Assembly (NCBI RefSeq): GCF_000003605.2
Contig: NW_003116946.1
Location: 58,965-122,964 of the forward strand
Length of the DNA stretch: 64,000 bases
Source of the DNA: Saccoglossus kowalevskii
Lineage: Eukaryota > Hemichordata > Enteropneusta > Harrimaniidae
Reading direction: 5' to 3'
The translations under genes and the position numbers were made by a program. This document shows, in pieces, positions 49,101-61,654 of this stretch (the stretch's first letter is position 1; every line of letters starts with the position of its first letter). The notes under the pieces were generated by a model. It did not search any database and was not told the DNA's origin. It worked only from the letters and a program-made list of their open reading frames with translations.

Positions 49101-52100
49101 CAAAAACAATGCCCCAGGTGTTTTGAAGATAAACACATTGTCAATCATTTGTGAAAATTCAAAACAAAAGGTCAAAGCGTCTAGGAGCTTTTTTTTTTTA
49201 AAGTTCTGAAAAGTGCACTAAAAAGAAATTGAGATAATTGCTAATTTGCATAACAATTCACTCAGTAAAAAGTTTGCTAATGCTCATAATTAAAATGGCT
49301 GTAACAGTTTTAAATTTAAATGTATTATCGTTTTGTTAAAAGTTAAATATAGTGCATAATATGGAGATCCCGTCATTTCTTTTTTTCACTATATTTCTTT
49401 TTTATTATTTATGTACAGCCTTGCTAAATTTTGCTAAGCATTCAAATGAGATAATGTTTGCACCTGTTATCTATATTTTAAAATTGTTTTTTAAGTATGT
49501 TCCACTATTCACAATTCTACAAAATTTTAAGTCTATAGCCAAGACTGTTTGGATAATAAAAAGCAAAAAAAAAATTTCACTCCCAAGTGCCCTTGAACCT
49601 GCATCTCTACCTTAAAGATCTAGATATAGACCACTTGTGGCATGAAGAAAAAAAGCAAAATGCGAACAATGCAATTATAGATAAAATAATATCAGAAAAA
49701 CTAAAAACAAAATTTGAAAAAAATTGTAAACAGATTTTAGACAACGATAACAAGGGGGAAAATAAACAAATAGCAAAATACATGGAGAACTGTTTCAAAA
49801 CTAGAGAGGAAAAACTGAAAACAATATAGTCAGCTAACTCAAGATAAGGTCATGTACATGCATTAGTAATCCAAACATTCACCAACACAAATATGGAAAA
49901 CAATCCAATTTACTTTACCATTATTCCATTATTATTTTTTTTTCTACTTTTATTTGCTTGTCAGTGTTTTTTTTTTTATTTTTATTTTCCTGTATGTATT
50001 TTTATTCTCACTTTTATTGTTTGTTTCTTTATTCAAAATCTTAATAGGGATACGAACGCAATAAATATAATTATTATTCATATATAAATAAAAAAAAATA
50101 TTGTAATATATAGAGATTAAATAAAAAGTTGAACAGATCTTGAAAACTGATCGAATGTCAAGCTAAGCTTGGCTCCAGTAGATACATCTGTAATCTTATT
50201 CACAAACCCGTTTTTTATAATCATTAATAAATTGCAATTCCATTTGAAACAAAAGATTTTGCCGGCTGATAGAATATCATTCATCCTTCATTAATGGTCA
50301 CCTGACTTGAAGCCATTCATTCATGTTAGACTTAAAAAGCTTTTTTCTAAAAAAAAATGTTTTTTTTTTCATTCTTAGAATCATAACAATGTTTCTAATC
50401 ATCATTATGTTTTTTGATTTAATAGGCCATACACAGCCATGAAGTCCCACATGTCAACAGTGTGGTTTGATCGAAAGAGAATTGATAACAAGTCTCCTGA
50501 AGATGATGACTCTATAATGACATCAGCTGAACTCCTTGGAGAACTTATCAACTCTGAAGTCAGGGAAGGTATCCCAAAACATCGGATCATTGTCGGTAAG
50601 TGAATGTACATGACCTTCTGCATATAAGTATGTGGGTATTGCTGTGGATAAAGTTATATTTCCAGTAGCAATAAAGATATCCACATTTCATTTATTATAA
50701 AGAATTGCAATATTACATACCAGTATGCTATACCTACAACAAGTCTTGCTCCCAGATTTCATCAACTGTAACTTTTACATTTGCCATATTTATTTACCAC
50801 ACAGTATTCACAGGACGTGGTAATTCCATTCAGTCATTAAAACTACTGCATTTGAGTGATTCAACTTCATATGCTATATGTAGTACTGTGGCTATATGAA
50901 ATTTTGAACAATTGACTAGTGCTTTAATCTAATTCTCAATGACAGTTGCCTGTATTTTAAACAATACACATGGAAATCTATGCAGATTATAAGAACCTAT
51001 ATGCGATGATTAAAGAAATTACATGAAGTTTTTTGGTCAACATTTTTTCCACCTAAATTTCAGCCAGAATTTTCTATGCAAAATTTTGTTTAGATATATT
51101 AATGTATTTTTTTAGGACTTTTATTCTCACTTTAGCCATCAAAAAAAAGATTAAACCAGGCAGAAAGTGTATCGTTATTATAGGTCCATTCTGAATTTTG
51201 AGTTTGTTTTTTGCATCTTGTACTAATTGCACTATTTTATTTTCAAGTTTCCTTAGCAGTTTTACTGTTTGTCCAATTTTGTTTTAGGGTTTCAATGAAA
51301 TGGAACGATGTGGGAGCTGTTTTTTTTAATTGTCTTTTTTTCATACATACCATCATTTTTTATCTCAAAGAAATTTTCTTGACATTATTCTGTCTCCCTT
51401 TTGTGATCCCAAATCAAATGCACCCAAATACAGATGGGACAGTGACTTGTTGTATCCATTTTCTGACCATCAACACTTACAGTATAACTTAACTACATTA
51501 TTGACTACAAGATTTCAGCATGCCTATTATACTTGATAACCAAAGTAATTCACAGATCAAATCTTTTAAAAAAAATCACTTTTGTAGACTGAGGAGTTAA
51601 TTTTTTTAACTCACTGAGTATAATGCAGAAATTGGGAAGGCATGGTTACAGTAATTCTAAGGGTACATGCTACAACTTACTGTAAACTGTAAATTATCAA
51701 GATTTCAGGATATTATAACATTTCTGTAAAAAAAAAAATTCAAAAGTCGATGTTGTAGGAACCCCAAGAAATATTTCCTGCTACAAGATTTCGCAATTTC
51801 TACTGACTTGCAAAATTGTATCTCACAAATTTAAAGCGAAATTTTGTTAACAAGTAGATATATGCAATGAAAGAGCTGATATTATAGTAGAAATAATAAC
51901 CAAGTCAGCTCTGAGATAAAGTACAGATAAATTTGCCTGTTTAAAAGTTTAAAATATAACCAGACAGAATGGCTAGACTCATCTAATTTACACTGTTTCA
52001 TCTGACAATGAGGTTGGTTGAACTCACATGACTTTATTGACCCTATGTCACTGTGCACCTCAATCACCCTTTTTAAGAATGAAAGGTTTTTTTGTATAGC

Positions 52101-55100
52101 GACAATACAACTGTACGCTCTGAAAGCCAGGCATTGTGAATTCTAAATTTATGGCATACATTTGAAAGTTAGTAGGAGACCAAACCAAACCCAGCCTATA
52201 TGTTTTTTACTGTTTGACATGCTTTACACATACCACATTATCATGATATTCTATGAGAATTCTACTTGTGTTATTTATTTTGTTTGTCACTGATTTTGTC
52301 TTTTATTCAACACTATAATATAAGCCAATAGAAATGCAATTAATCATTTGATTATTTTGAAAAATACTCATTTAAAATATCATGTTTTGTTTTTTATATG
52401 TATCCTAACAGTTGTCATGGTTACATGGCTACATTTATAAATATGACTTGTAAATGGGAGTGAGACTACCGACTAGTATCGAGTACTCTTGTCAGCATTA
52501 CAGGAGGTGATCAATTTGGCCCAAAAAAATGACAAATACTAAAGAATTAATAACGATCATTGGTAGACATACTTCCAGTCCTGATTCTGAAAGTAAACAC
52601 AGACAAAGATGTCTTTTTAAAAATTTTAACAGTCGTGGCAAATAACTTCTCAAAATTTCAGGAAATTCCTGTGTCAAAAGTGTTTTACCTGTGACCACCT
52701 TTGAATTGAGTTGTTCCACTGTCAAGGAGACTGAGAAGAGCCATTCATATAGAAATAGATACTCGATAACTCCAGAATTTATGTACCTATTTTTATAGAG
52801 GTCGCTGAATAAAATTACAGAAATACAAAAACAAAATACAAAAAAGGTACCTTTAACAAGCAGATTTAAAAATGGCAAGAAAAGAAGAGAAGAACTAGTC
52901 TTAATATTAAATTTGGATGCATTGTTTACATACAGAGATCGTCTATATGTCTGTTCATGCTCTGTACATATTCAAGAACCATTAAAGTCTGTTGTTGTTG
53001 ATCCTGTGCCAGCTTTTGATATATATAAATGACAAAATATCTAACCTGATTGCTTGTATATACTAGATATGTTTTTTTTTTATCTTTGGTTATTACTTTT
53101 ATTTTAATGAATATTTTTAGTAAAAAATACATTTATTGACTTATTCTTGAATGAAAAAAATTTGATCAGTCACACAGTTCAGACGCCATCTAGGATTTTT
53201 GGCAAAAATTGCCACAATTTGGAGCATTTGTGTCTCATGAATGCTTTAACCAATTAACATGCTATGTAGCATGTAGCACGTATGACCAAAGCATCTTCTG
53301 CAAAAAATAGCATGTATATCAGTGGTTACATATCGAGGTATATTAAGCTTTCAAATTTTTACCTGACAAAGCTGCTCTGCAGTTTTAATAATTGTTCTTG
53401 TTTTTATTCTAGGTGGATTTTCTATGGGTGGTACAATGGCATTACATCTAGGCTATCGTTTACACAGGGACTTAGCAGGAGTGTTTGCATTCTCATCCTT
53501 TTTGAATGAAAATTCTTATGTATACCAGGTATAGTCTGTAATTCATTTATTGCCATTGGTTTATAGAGCATGTAATTAATGGTGGTCTGAAGTATAGTTG
53601 GCAACATTGTTGTTGAAATTGAAGCAGCAATAGCTGTCATTTTGTAAATTTTTTTGTTTTTTAATTTAGCCACATAAAGATGAGCAAATCTTATAGAAAT
53701 ATTGTTTTAGACACAATTGCATGGGCAATGTCACATAAAATGTGATGTGAAAGCTAAGGGTCATTTTGTTGAAATCAGTCAGGTGATGGGGACTGTAGAA
53801 AATTATGATGCGCAGGGCACATTATTATTAGGGGAAGTGATACATAAGCCATCAGCGAGAGTGCGTCAAAGAGAGGCATAGCCACTCAAGATGGCAACCT
53901 ATTTGACATTATGTGCAGGGCCCCTGGTATGTTGTCATCTTGTAATGTAATCCCAGGGGTTAATTCTTTTGACAAAACTGGATTCAATAGATTCTGCCCT
54001 CTGGAGACCTGATTGCAACCCCACGGCCATCTTTTTTCACTTGATTGTATGCATCAAATATCGATACCATATTCGCTCAATTTAGCGCCCATGTTACTCA
54101 ACTCAACAAAAAATTGTGTTTTTAGGTGGGTGCGTAGCTGAACACCCCCCTCGAAAAATTATGCAAATGACTATTTTAGTTTACCAATAAGGGAGAATAT
54201 TACATCTATTTGGGGAAAATAAATTTAGTTGTGTTGTCATTGATTACTATTACAATGAAGAAACAGAAATTGTCACAAAAAAGATTATAACACATTTTAT
54301 AATAATAATATACAATCAAAATGTGTCTGATGAGAAAACAATTGAAGTCAAGATCTTTATCATTATCTTTATTGTTGAATGTTTCTGCAATCTCTCGATG
54401 CACAGCAATTTCTGTCTAATATTATCTGACCTGCAACAATGTCATAGACAAGTTTGTTATTAACCAATCAGAATAGAGTGTTGTACTTACACATTCTATG
54501 GAAATTCCTCAAGGCCTTCTGCTAACACAATGTATAATTGGATTATCAATGTTGAAAAATGATTTGTTGGAATTGATTTCTGCCAAAAAATATTTTTTTT
54601 TTTAAATTTGGAGCATTTTGGAAGTGATAGGCGTTTCGTTTGTATGTGCCAATCATAAGTGTTTTTTTATTTTTTTGGAATGTTTTTTTGGCATGATATA
54701 TTCCAACACGTGTTTGGCACTTCTCCAATTAGTTTTCACCACGACAAATGTCGCTCTAACGTTATCAACTACTTTAACCAGGCAAAGTGCTGTCGTGAGA
54801 AGCCCGATTCAGGCCGTCGCTGTAATTACCCCTACGGTAGCTTCACAACCTGATGCTTGTTGCGCACACCCTCCTTTCTATGCTCTCTACGATGTCAACT
54901 CTTCATGAAACTATTATTTAACAATCCATATTTTATATCAAGAAGTATTTGCTGTACAACGTATTGATGTATAAATAAACAAGTTTGAATTATACCTCAC
55001 ATCTGTTCAACTCAACGCTATCAATGTCCGATTCAACAACAATTCCACATGTTTAGTCAGTTGGTTTTATGTGACGAATAGAACACCTAAACGCCTAGTT

Positions 55101-56605
55101 TTGCGATATAATCTTACCCACCACATAAATTTGCACATTTGGTGGGTGCTAAGTCGAGTGAGTAAAGTACATGCTTTGAGTGTTCACATTTTGATGATGG
55201 CCATTAGAAATTGGCAGAGAAGAAAAAAAGTTACACCTATTGTTGCTTCAAATCTTGCATGTGATTTGATGAACAAATGATACTCCAAAAATATGGATTT
55301 ATTATATGTCTCAAACGATTTAAACAAAATTTCATAAAATATTAATAGTCACAGTACATGGTCACTGTGAGTTATCAAGTTTAAGAAATATATAAAGTTT
55401 GAACATGAAAGTTCAGTGCATGTAGGAGAATAGTTTCAGAATAGCATTAATGGTCACCAGTATTTGAAAATGACATGCATCAAGGGCCAATGTACCAATT
55501 TTGTTAGCAAGTCAGGAATCAGTGTTGTGCATTATCAAATGGCTTGCGAAAACACCCTCATAAGCAGTTTATGAAAGTGACCGTAATTTCTTAACGTGAA
55601 TGAATCATAATGAGTTTTTTTTTGTTGACAAACATTGGATATTGCATGTGGTACAAATCGACCAATGAGAATAAGCTGCTGCAATGCACGAATCAAATAG
55701 ATATAAATGCATAAATCAAAAGTGTGAAACAAAGAGACATTTAAGGCACAGAAAGACTAACTGGTTTTATTTCTCATCAATAAAAAAAAATAGATCTAGG
55801 TGGATTGACAGCATCCAGAGGCAGCATATCCCGCCAAATGGTTGAATTTCCATTGAAAAATAAAACAAATATTCTATTAGAAATGAGTTTGTTAACCTAA
55901 GAGATTTCAGTATATTATGCATTTTCTTTTGAAATCAGAGAGCACCATGGTCTCAATGAGACTCCCATGCTTTCTTCAGCTTAACATTCTTAGCTATTGA
56001 ATACCTGCTACCATGATAGCAATACCATAATATTTGTGCTTAGCTTAGGCCATGAAAAACAAATACTTTCGTTTCAATGAGGCGGCGAGGCGTTTTTTTG
56101 AGCTAAAATGAGACAAGTGCATTTTGGAATGCTTTAGAAGGAAAAAAACAGTTTGAGGCGCATAGTTCAAAATGATGCATGCGGAAACGAGAAACAGAGA
56201 TCTTTTTTTTTCTCAGCCTTACCGTGATGCAAGTTTGGGCATTTAAAATAACTAGCACTAAATAAAATAAAATAGAATAGAATAGAATAGAATAGAATAG
56301 ATGTTATCTTCAGTATTTGTTTGTTTCCACTAAATTCTCTCTCTTGTTCTTTAGAACTTACTAATTGTATTTGATTATTTTTGCAGAAATTAAAGGAAAA
56401 TCCTGGAATTTCTCCACCTCTTCTACAGTGTCATGGAACAGAAGATCCTCTCGTCTTGCCAGCATGGGGAAAAGCTACCCAAAAAGAACTGAAAAAACTT
56501 GGAGTCTCGTGCCAATACCACGTTTTCAAGCACATGTTTCATGAAATGAATAAAGAGGAAATTTTGTTGCTGAAGGATTTTATTGAAAAATATTTACCGG
56601 AATAA
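46153..56605 (+). CDS. LYPLAL1: LYPLAL1, lysophospholipase-like 1 serine hydrolase
   Basis: Five exons (46153-46243, 46777-46882, 50426-50595, 53413-53528, 56387-56605) join in phase to 233 aa (human 237, also five exons). It opens [20 protein letters not shown], then [20 protein letters not shown], and has the family blocks [14 protein letters not shown] and VWFDR. The alpha/beta-hydrolase triad is complete: Ser126 in GFSMGG, Asp181 in HGTEDPLV, His213 in HMFHEM. LYPLAL1 belongs to the acyl-protein thioesterase-like family; the human enzyme prefers short acyl chains and its natural substrate is unsettled. It is a cytosolic protein with no signal peptide. The gene shares a divergent promoter with TTLL5. 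Intron 2 (3.5 kb) is enlarged by nested transposons. Confidence 0.97.
48091..48567 (-). mobile_element. Second LINE fragment, L1/Tx1-like C-terminus, within the TTAA element
   Basis: Read on the minus strand from the gap, it encodes [20 protein letters not shown], then [20 protein letters not shown] and [20 protein letters not shown] zinc-binding-like [20 protein letters not shown] follows, then VTVLW. This FQWKL...TN..L...C.FC...ET..HLF..C...FW pattern is the post-RT region common in L1/Tx1-type LINEs. The rest lies in the gap. It is a different family from the LINE outside. Confidence 0.8.
48568..48968. other. Assembly gap (401 N)
   Basis: Run of N within the TTAA-flanked transposon; probably the body of the minus-strand LINE piece. 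Confidence 1.
53698..53925 (+). repeat. Dispersed repeat, copy 2 (shared with 15657)
   Basis: A diverged copy of the 15657-15880 repeat in the same orientation: TTAGACACAATTGCATGGGC, TGTAGAAAATTATGATG and GTCAAAGAGAGGCATAGCC, then CAAGATGGCAA. It lies in LYPLAL1 intron 4. Confidence 0.65.
53926..56386. other. Remainder of LYPLAL1 intron 4
   Basis: Nothing recognisable as a gene. 54618-54908 is a GC-richer stretch with overlapping ORFs in two frames, one cysteine-rich ([16 protein letters not shown]), with no known homologue. An (AATAG)n microsatellite occupies about 56266-56302. Confidence 0.4.
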
Positions 56606-56606
56606 A
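56601..56606 (+). promoter_or_regulatory. AATAAA overlapping the LYPLAL1 stop codon
   Basis: The last codons GAA TAA run into AAAA, so the hexamer AATAAA spans the stop codon. If used, the 3' UTR would be only about 15-30 nt. Cleavage further downstream is equally possible. Confidence 0.35.
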
Positions 56607-56949
56607 AAAAAGATTTCTAAAGGATGCATTTGCTACTACTAACGGTATATGTAGAGATTTACAGCATGTTATAAAGTATCAATGTTAGAATACAGCTATT
56701 AATGCTAATGAGACACCGACTGTATGGTGCTGCACAGTTTGCAAAATGTTCACTATGGATGAATTCAACATAATAGTTGCAGATGACCGAGCCTGAGCTA
56801 CTGTAGTCGTATTAGGGTGTTTATTTTTGCTATATCACAATCTTGAAGAATCACTAGTAGCAAAACAAGTACATGAACTGGGTAAATCTGTCAGATTTGT
56901 TGTCATAGTTACAAACCCCAAGTCAAGCTGAGATAAATTTACACTAACA

Positions 56950-57185
56950 ATCGTTTCCATTATTCTGGTTTAGTGTAGGCTTTCTATATTCTGGTTTAGT
57001 GTGGGCTTTCTATATTCTGGTTTAGTGTTGGCTTTCTATATTCTCGTTTAGTGTAGGCTTTCTATATTCTGGTTTAGTGTAGGCTTTCTATATTCTGGTT
57101 TAGTGTAGGCTTTCTATATCCTGGTTTAGTGTATGCTTTCTATATTCTGGTTTAGTGTAGGCTTTCTATATACTGGTTCATATTA
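56950..57185 (+). repeat. 26-bp minisatellite downstream of LYPLAL1
   Basis: About 8-9 copies of a 26-bp unit (TATTCTGGTTTAGTGTAGGC plus TTTCTA) with few substitutions. It begins about 345 nt after the LYPLAL1 stop, so it may lie in or just past the 3' UTR. Confidence 0.93.
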
Positions 57186-57479
57186 CTTTCTATGTACTTA
57201 TCTGTCTATTTTGAACTATGGGTATTAGGAAGTTTATTTTAATAATATTGTACAGTGCTATTTAATTATGCTAAAACACTTATATATGTTTTTAAATATT
57301 TTTTTACCCTATAAAGATGTCATTTGATATTTATATATTAAGTAGAACTATTGAGACTATTAATTTGGGGTCCGTCCTGACTGGCGGCCATTTTAGTCAC
57401 AAAATTAGTCCCTAAATTCTGATACTTAATAATGTCCATAACCTTTCTCAAAGGATGAACATGTTTGATGTCATTCAAT

Positions 57480-59790
57480 GTTGGTGGGACATCGCACTGC
57501 TACGCGGGATATCCCGTATTTTCATCTGGCTCTCGTGGTAGGGGCTGTTTTGACTGTTTTCGCCGGCGAATTGAGTCATGGGGTGCATCACTGCCTCAGT
57601 TACACAGACTGGACCTCCTCCACTCTCTTTTAATTTGAACATGGAGGGAGCAGTCTCAGTGCTTTGGGATGCCACTGACCAGTTGGTACAGGTGAAACCT
57701 GTGAGCCAGTTTGGCTGCTGCCAAGGACAAGCTGAAAGTGGAAAAAGTACAATCCAAAATCCACTGGCACCCACTGGCCACAAACAGCCAGGAGGCAAGC
57801 GTCCCTGCTCTTCCAATGGAGGAAAGAGTAGTGGTTCCAGGAAGAAGGGATCAGGTGGTGGTCCCACCTTGGTTGGTTGCCCACCCAGGTCGCAATAAAA
57901 GCAAGTTTGGCGCTTCCACCTGCGACAGGGGGATGGGCATATGTTCGGCTGGAGGCAGATTCTGAAGTTTTCAACTCCTACCCCTACTCCTTACAAGGTC
58001 TCACCTAGCCAGAGGAGAGATCACCCCAAATGTAGAACCGCCGAACCCATGGCCACATATCCCTGTCGCACACAGATTGCATTGGTGTATTTCGGCTTGG
58101 AGGCAGCAGGTAACTGACCCCTGGACTCTCCAGGTGGTGATATATGATTATAAGGTCACGCTGCGATCTCTACCTCCCCTGTCAACAGCCCCCCTGTTGG
58201 GAGCGATTCAACAGAAAGTAGACAGTTTGCTTACAAAGGGCGTTATACACAGGAAGACCCGGCGATGGAAACACCAAGCACAGTTTTACTCTCTCTGCAC
58301 TGTTTCGACTGGTTAGTCTCACTAGACTTATGCAATGCTTACTTGCACATACCAATGCACGCAGAGAGTCAATGACTCCTTTGATTCACCCATTTGGGCC
58401 AAGTAATAAAGTTCAGGGTTCTCCCCTTCGGGTTATGCACGGCTCCATACATATTCACCACCGGGCGTTGGTACACATCAACTGTATCTAGACGACTGGT
58501 TGCTACTCAACCAAAACAAGGGGTTGTTGGCAGAACAAGCAAGGCTAACAGCGGATTTACTACACCAGTTGTGCTTCCTAGTAAATCGAGAAAAGTCCCA
58601 CCCACACCCAACACAGCAGTTGGTGTTTCTGGGCATGGAGTTTGACATAGAGGCAGGCTTGGTACGTCCATCACAGGCTTGTTGCCCTGTACTAAGCGGC
58701 CAAGCTGAACGGCTAGTCAGCATTCCCTCTGTGTTGCTCCGAGAGCTGATGCGTATCATCGGAATGATGTCAGTTCGCAGGGTAGTTCCCCCAGCTGCAC
58801 TACACAGCCGCCCGGTGCAACACACTTGGTTACAACACCTGGTTCACCTATGGGAACTGCATTGACGAGTAACTCTCTCGGACCAAGCAAGGGATGTCTT
58901 GCCTTGGTGGATGGCTATTGTCAACCTCATGCAGGGGACTTGGACCCATTCGCCACGACGATGCCTCCCTCACAGGTTGGCGAGTGCACATATTGGACGA
59001 ACAGGCCCTAGTAATATGGCTCTGCATTTAAGTAAGGGCCACCATATCAATTGGCGAACAGAAAGCAGTGCGCAGTTCAAGGCCATAGAGTCTTGCTTTG
59101 TACGGACAACACAGCGGTTTCCTATATCAACAAGGAGTGGGGGGGACCAAATCTCCATCGCTGTCAGTTCTGGCGGAGAAAGTTCTTTTTTGGTGCCTGG
59201 AGTACAATGTGGAGCTAACCGTACACCAACCCCAGGGGTGCAAAAAATTCAGTGTCTGAGCGAGTTGCAAACGTCCTGGCCAGGGTGATTAGGGATTCCA
59301 CCAACGCAGCCTTTGACTTTAAATGGTGGGCGTATGTTGATTGGTGTTGTGGAAGGGAGATCCATGCCATCCCTCTGTTTGCCAGGTAGCTGATTTGTTG
59401 GTCCATTCATTTCAAGAGTTGGGTTTGTCCTATGCAGCAATCGTTGACTATAGGTAAGTCTTGTCACCCACCATCTAGACTTCTTTGGGGACAAGACAAG
59501 CTGATTGTCCTATTATTAGGAGACTGTTTACTGCTTTCCAGGCCTAGACCCGAATGAGGGAACCACCCAATTGGGACTTGTCCGTTGTATTGTCTTTTCT
59601 AAGCAGACCAATCTTTGAGCCTCTGGGATCGAACATGGAAAACAGTCTTCTACTAGCTCTCGCCTCTAGGCATCGTTCTGATCGAAGGGACTTTTATTTT
59701 ATGGAGAATTGGGAAAATTCACAGCCGATCGCCATCCCCGTCTAGCCAACATTGTTATTGTCAGGAGTTGCTCCTTTGCCCAGTTCTAGC
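57480..59790 (+). mobile_element. DIRS-type retroelement fossil
   Basis: Scattered short reading frames resemble a DIRS-like (tyrosine-recombinase) retrotransposon in the usual order: a possible gag-like part (about 57560-57900), reverse transcriptase (about 58150-58700), RNase H-like part (about 58860-59290) and possibly recombinase remains (about 59290-59760). The GC content is well above the surroundings. It is clearly broken, with many disruptions (roughly ten or more) across the coding region. No terminal repeats were found, so the ends are approximate. The degree of decay suggests moderate to old age. Confidence 0.72.
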
Positions 59791-61035
59791 GTTGAATTAC
59801 TATGAGAACTGTACTTAGATTTCAATGAAACTTAGTACATATATCTCTGGGAAGGACAAGTCTATGGTGAAAGTAAGACTTATTTCATGCATGTAATAAA
59901 CACAATTTTTGCTTTATGTGTATTGAAGATGTGCTTCTAATATAATAAATACAATATTCCTTATTTGTACTTTATACATCCAATAACTTCAGCACATTCT
60001 AAGTTTTCTTTATTTTTATTATGTAGCTAATACTGGTTGGAAATCTTCTATGGTGGAATCCATCAAAATGATTCTAGTCTAGCCTAGCTCTTTGAAGATG
60101 AAGTGGTATAAAACCTTCCATTCACTAAGCCTAGATCCATATTCCCTACATTGTCTATGCACTTCGTCATGGCCAAGAATCAGAGAATCCCACCCACCTA
60201 CATTCCGGCATTCAGTAACCGTTATAATGTTGTACTGTTATGGCCTAATGCTCGATTTGAGGCATGCAGTCCCAAATTTTCAAAACGTCATGAGAACACT
60301 TTGACTTCCATGATTGCACAACCATTGATCAGATGCTAAAAGCTGGTTATTTGAAATCACATAATACGTTCGTTGCTGACAGAAATGGTATTTCCAGGCT
60401 GGGCAAGTTATGACGGAAGAGAGAATTACAAACTCGTCTCGAAACGATTTTCCATATCAAGTTTGTATATAATTATTTCACACATGACTTTCTTTCATTT
60501 CGTAGCCAGGCGTTTTTGTATCATTTTATTATTAAGCTAAATACCATGCCTGCAGTAAAGCTCGTATCCTTTAGACGATCAATTACTTTCCTGGTACCCC
60601 CATTTAATGTGTAAACTCGCCTGACGTTCAATTAATTTGCTAGATTAGCAACAATTTGATTTTCAATGTCTTGTGTTTTAAGCTTATGTAAATTCTAATC
60701 TTATTTTTGCACTATTGCAGGCGTGCCCTATGGCCTAAACCTCGCAGCATATGGTGACATAAGGGATGTTTTCACTCCCTGTTAGTTTAATATGAGTTGA
60801 CCACACTGAAATGCATTACCGCTGTCCACATTCTCTATAAGGGTGAAATCAGCAAATCCTGATTAACCTCTTAAAAAGCCACTAAACAATTTGCAAAACC
60901 CACCCAGTCATTATTTTCATCTGCCTTTGTATTCATTCACGTTTATTTAGGTCTAATTGAGATTGCTTTCTCTAATAAATTAGGGTTGGTTGGTTGGTTA
61001 ATAGAACCTGGGAAAGCTATGCTGGTACTGGTTCC

Positions 61036-61121
61036 TTGTAGTGATATCAGTGTATCTGTGTATAGCATGCCCAACCAATTGTAGTGATATCAGTGTATCT
61101 GTGCATAGCATGCCAAACCAA
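61036..61121 (+). repeat. Two-copy 46-bp direct repeat
   Basis: TGTAGTGATATCAGTGTATC then TGTGTATAGCATGCCCAACC then AAT is repeated once with two or three changes. It is a simple local duplication. Confidence 0.8.
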
Positions 61122-61558
61122 TTGTAGTATATCTGGATTAAATTGTTTCAAAGTCCTTCTGTTGGACTATTCTCAACGGAGCAGCTGCAGTGTAAGTGTC
61201 CAGAGCAAATAGCGGTAATACAGTGCTTATGATGGTTGTATATAGGCTGATTTGAGTATACGCCTGTCATTAGACAGTTTTGTTTATGGATGACCTTAGT
61301 GACCAGAGATAGTGATTCCAGATGAATGACCCCGATAGGTCAATTTGATGGGAGAGTAGATCCAGATTGAACTGCAAGGATCAACTATCTATGTATTGAC
61401 AGCATCCCGTTGGTAGTTTTTGTGTGTGTTTGAGGTATTCTTTTCATTCCGAATAAATAATGTTTATCAAAAACAAAACAAATAATACTGTATGGTGGTG
61501 TTATTGTATCATGTGAAATAACAATGGGTTTTGAACATAATATGTTGTTCATATCGTC

Positions 61559-61654
61559 ATGGAGTCGGCCTTGCACATTCATAGCAGTAATGGAGATATA
61601 TCCAATAAGTGTCGAACCAGCCGAGGGAGCAGTGCATTTGGATTGGTACTGGCG
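61559..61654 (+). CDS. Possible first exon of an unidentified gene (weak)
   Basis: ATG 61559 opens MESALHIHSSNGDISNKCRT and continues SRGSSAFGLVLA to a plausible donor (GCG|GTGAGC). The base composition is less AT-rich than nearby DNA. No homologue is recognised and no partner exon is seen in the remaining 2.3 kb, so this may be chance. Confidence 0.15.

Larger units (their letters stand above)
47514..49611. mobile_element. TTAA-target DNA transposon inserted in the LINE (Kolobok- or piggyBac-like)
   Basis: Perfect 12-bp terminal inverted repeats GGTAGAGATGCA (47514-47525) and TGCATCTCTACC (49600-49611) are flanked by TTAA on both sides (47510-47513, 49612-49615). Removing it and one TTAA restores the host LINE reading frame exactly ([12 protein letters not shown]), which proves both ends. 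TTAA duplications occur in piggyBac and Kolobok; the GG start fits Kolobok better, since piggyBac ends usually start CCY. The length is about 2.1 kb including a gap of nominal 401 N. No transposase of its own is readable; it contains a minus-strand LINE piece. Confidence 0.88.
47040..50090 (+). mobile_element. LINE (non-LTR retrotransposon) 3' part, split by a DNA transposon
   Basis: The left part (47058-47513) encodes the end of a reverse-transcriptase [23 protein letters not shown] then IWSEH, later ELGRYPL with IKYW in another frame, and [12 protein letters not shown]. The right part (49612-49829) resumes [20 protein letters not shown] and runs to a stop. A T-rich 3' UTR with AATAAATATAATTATTATT follows. 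The motifs ([16 protein letters not shown], nW..gLk.iL) are typical C-terminal ORF2 features of CR1/L2/jockey-group LINEs; the clade is not certain. The 5' end is truncated and at least one frame change is present in the left part. It sits in LYPLAL1 intron 2, sense strand. Confidence 0.85.

Noticed and set aside
54618-55280. Overlapping plus-strand ORFs in LYPLAL1 intron 4
   Set aside because: Somewhat GC-rich and cysteine-containing, but frames conflict and no family is recognisable; could be a decayed repeat.
60151-60339. 62-codon plus-strand ORF
   Set aside because: No recognised family, no splice support, and no length beyond chance; left unannotated.
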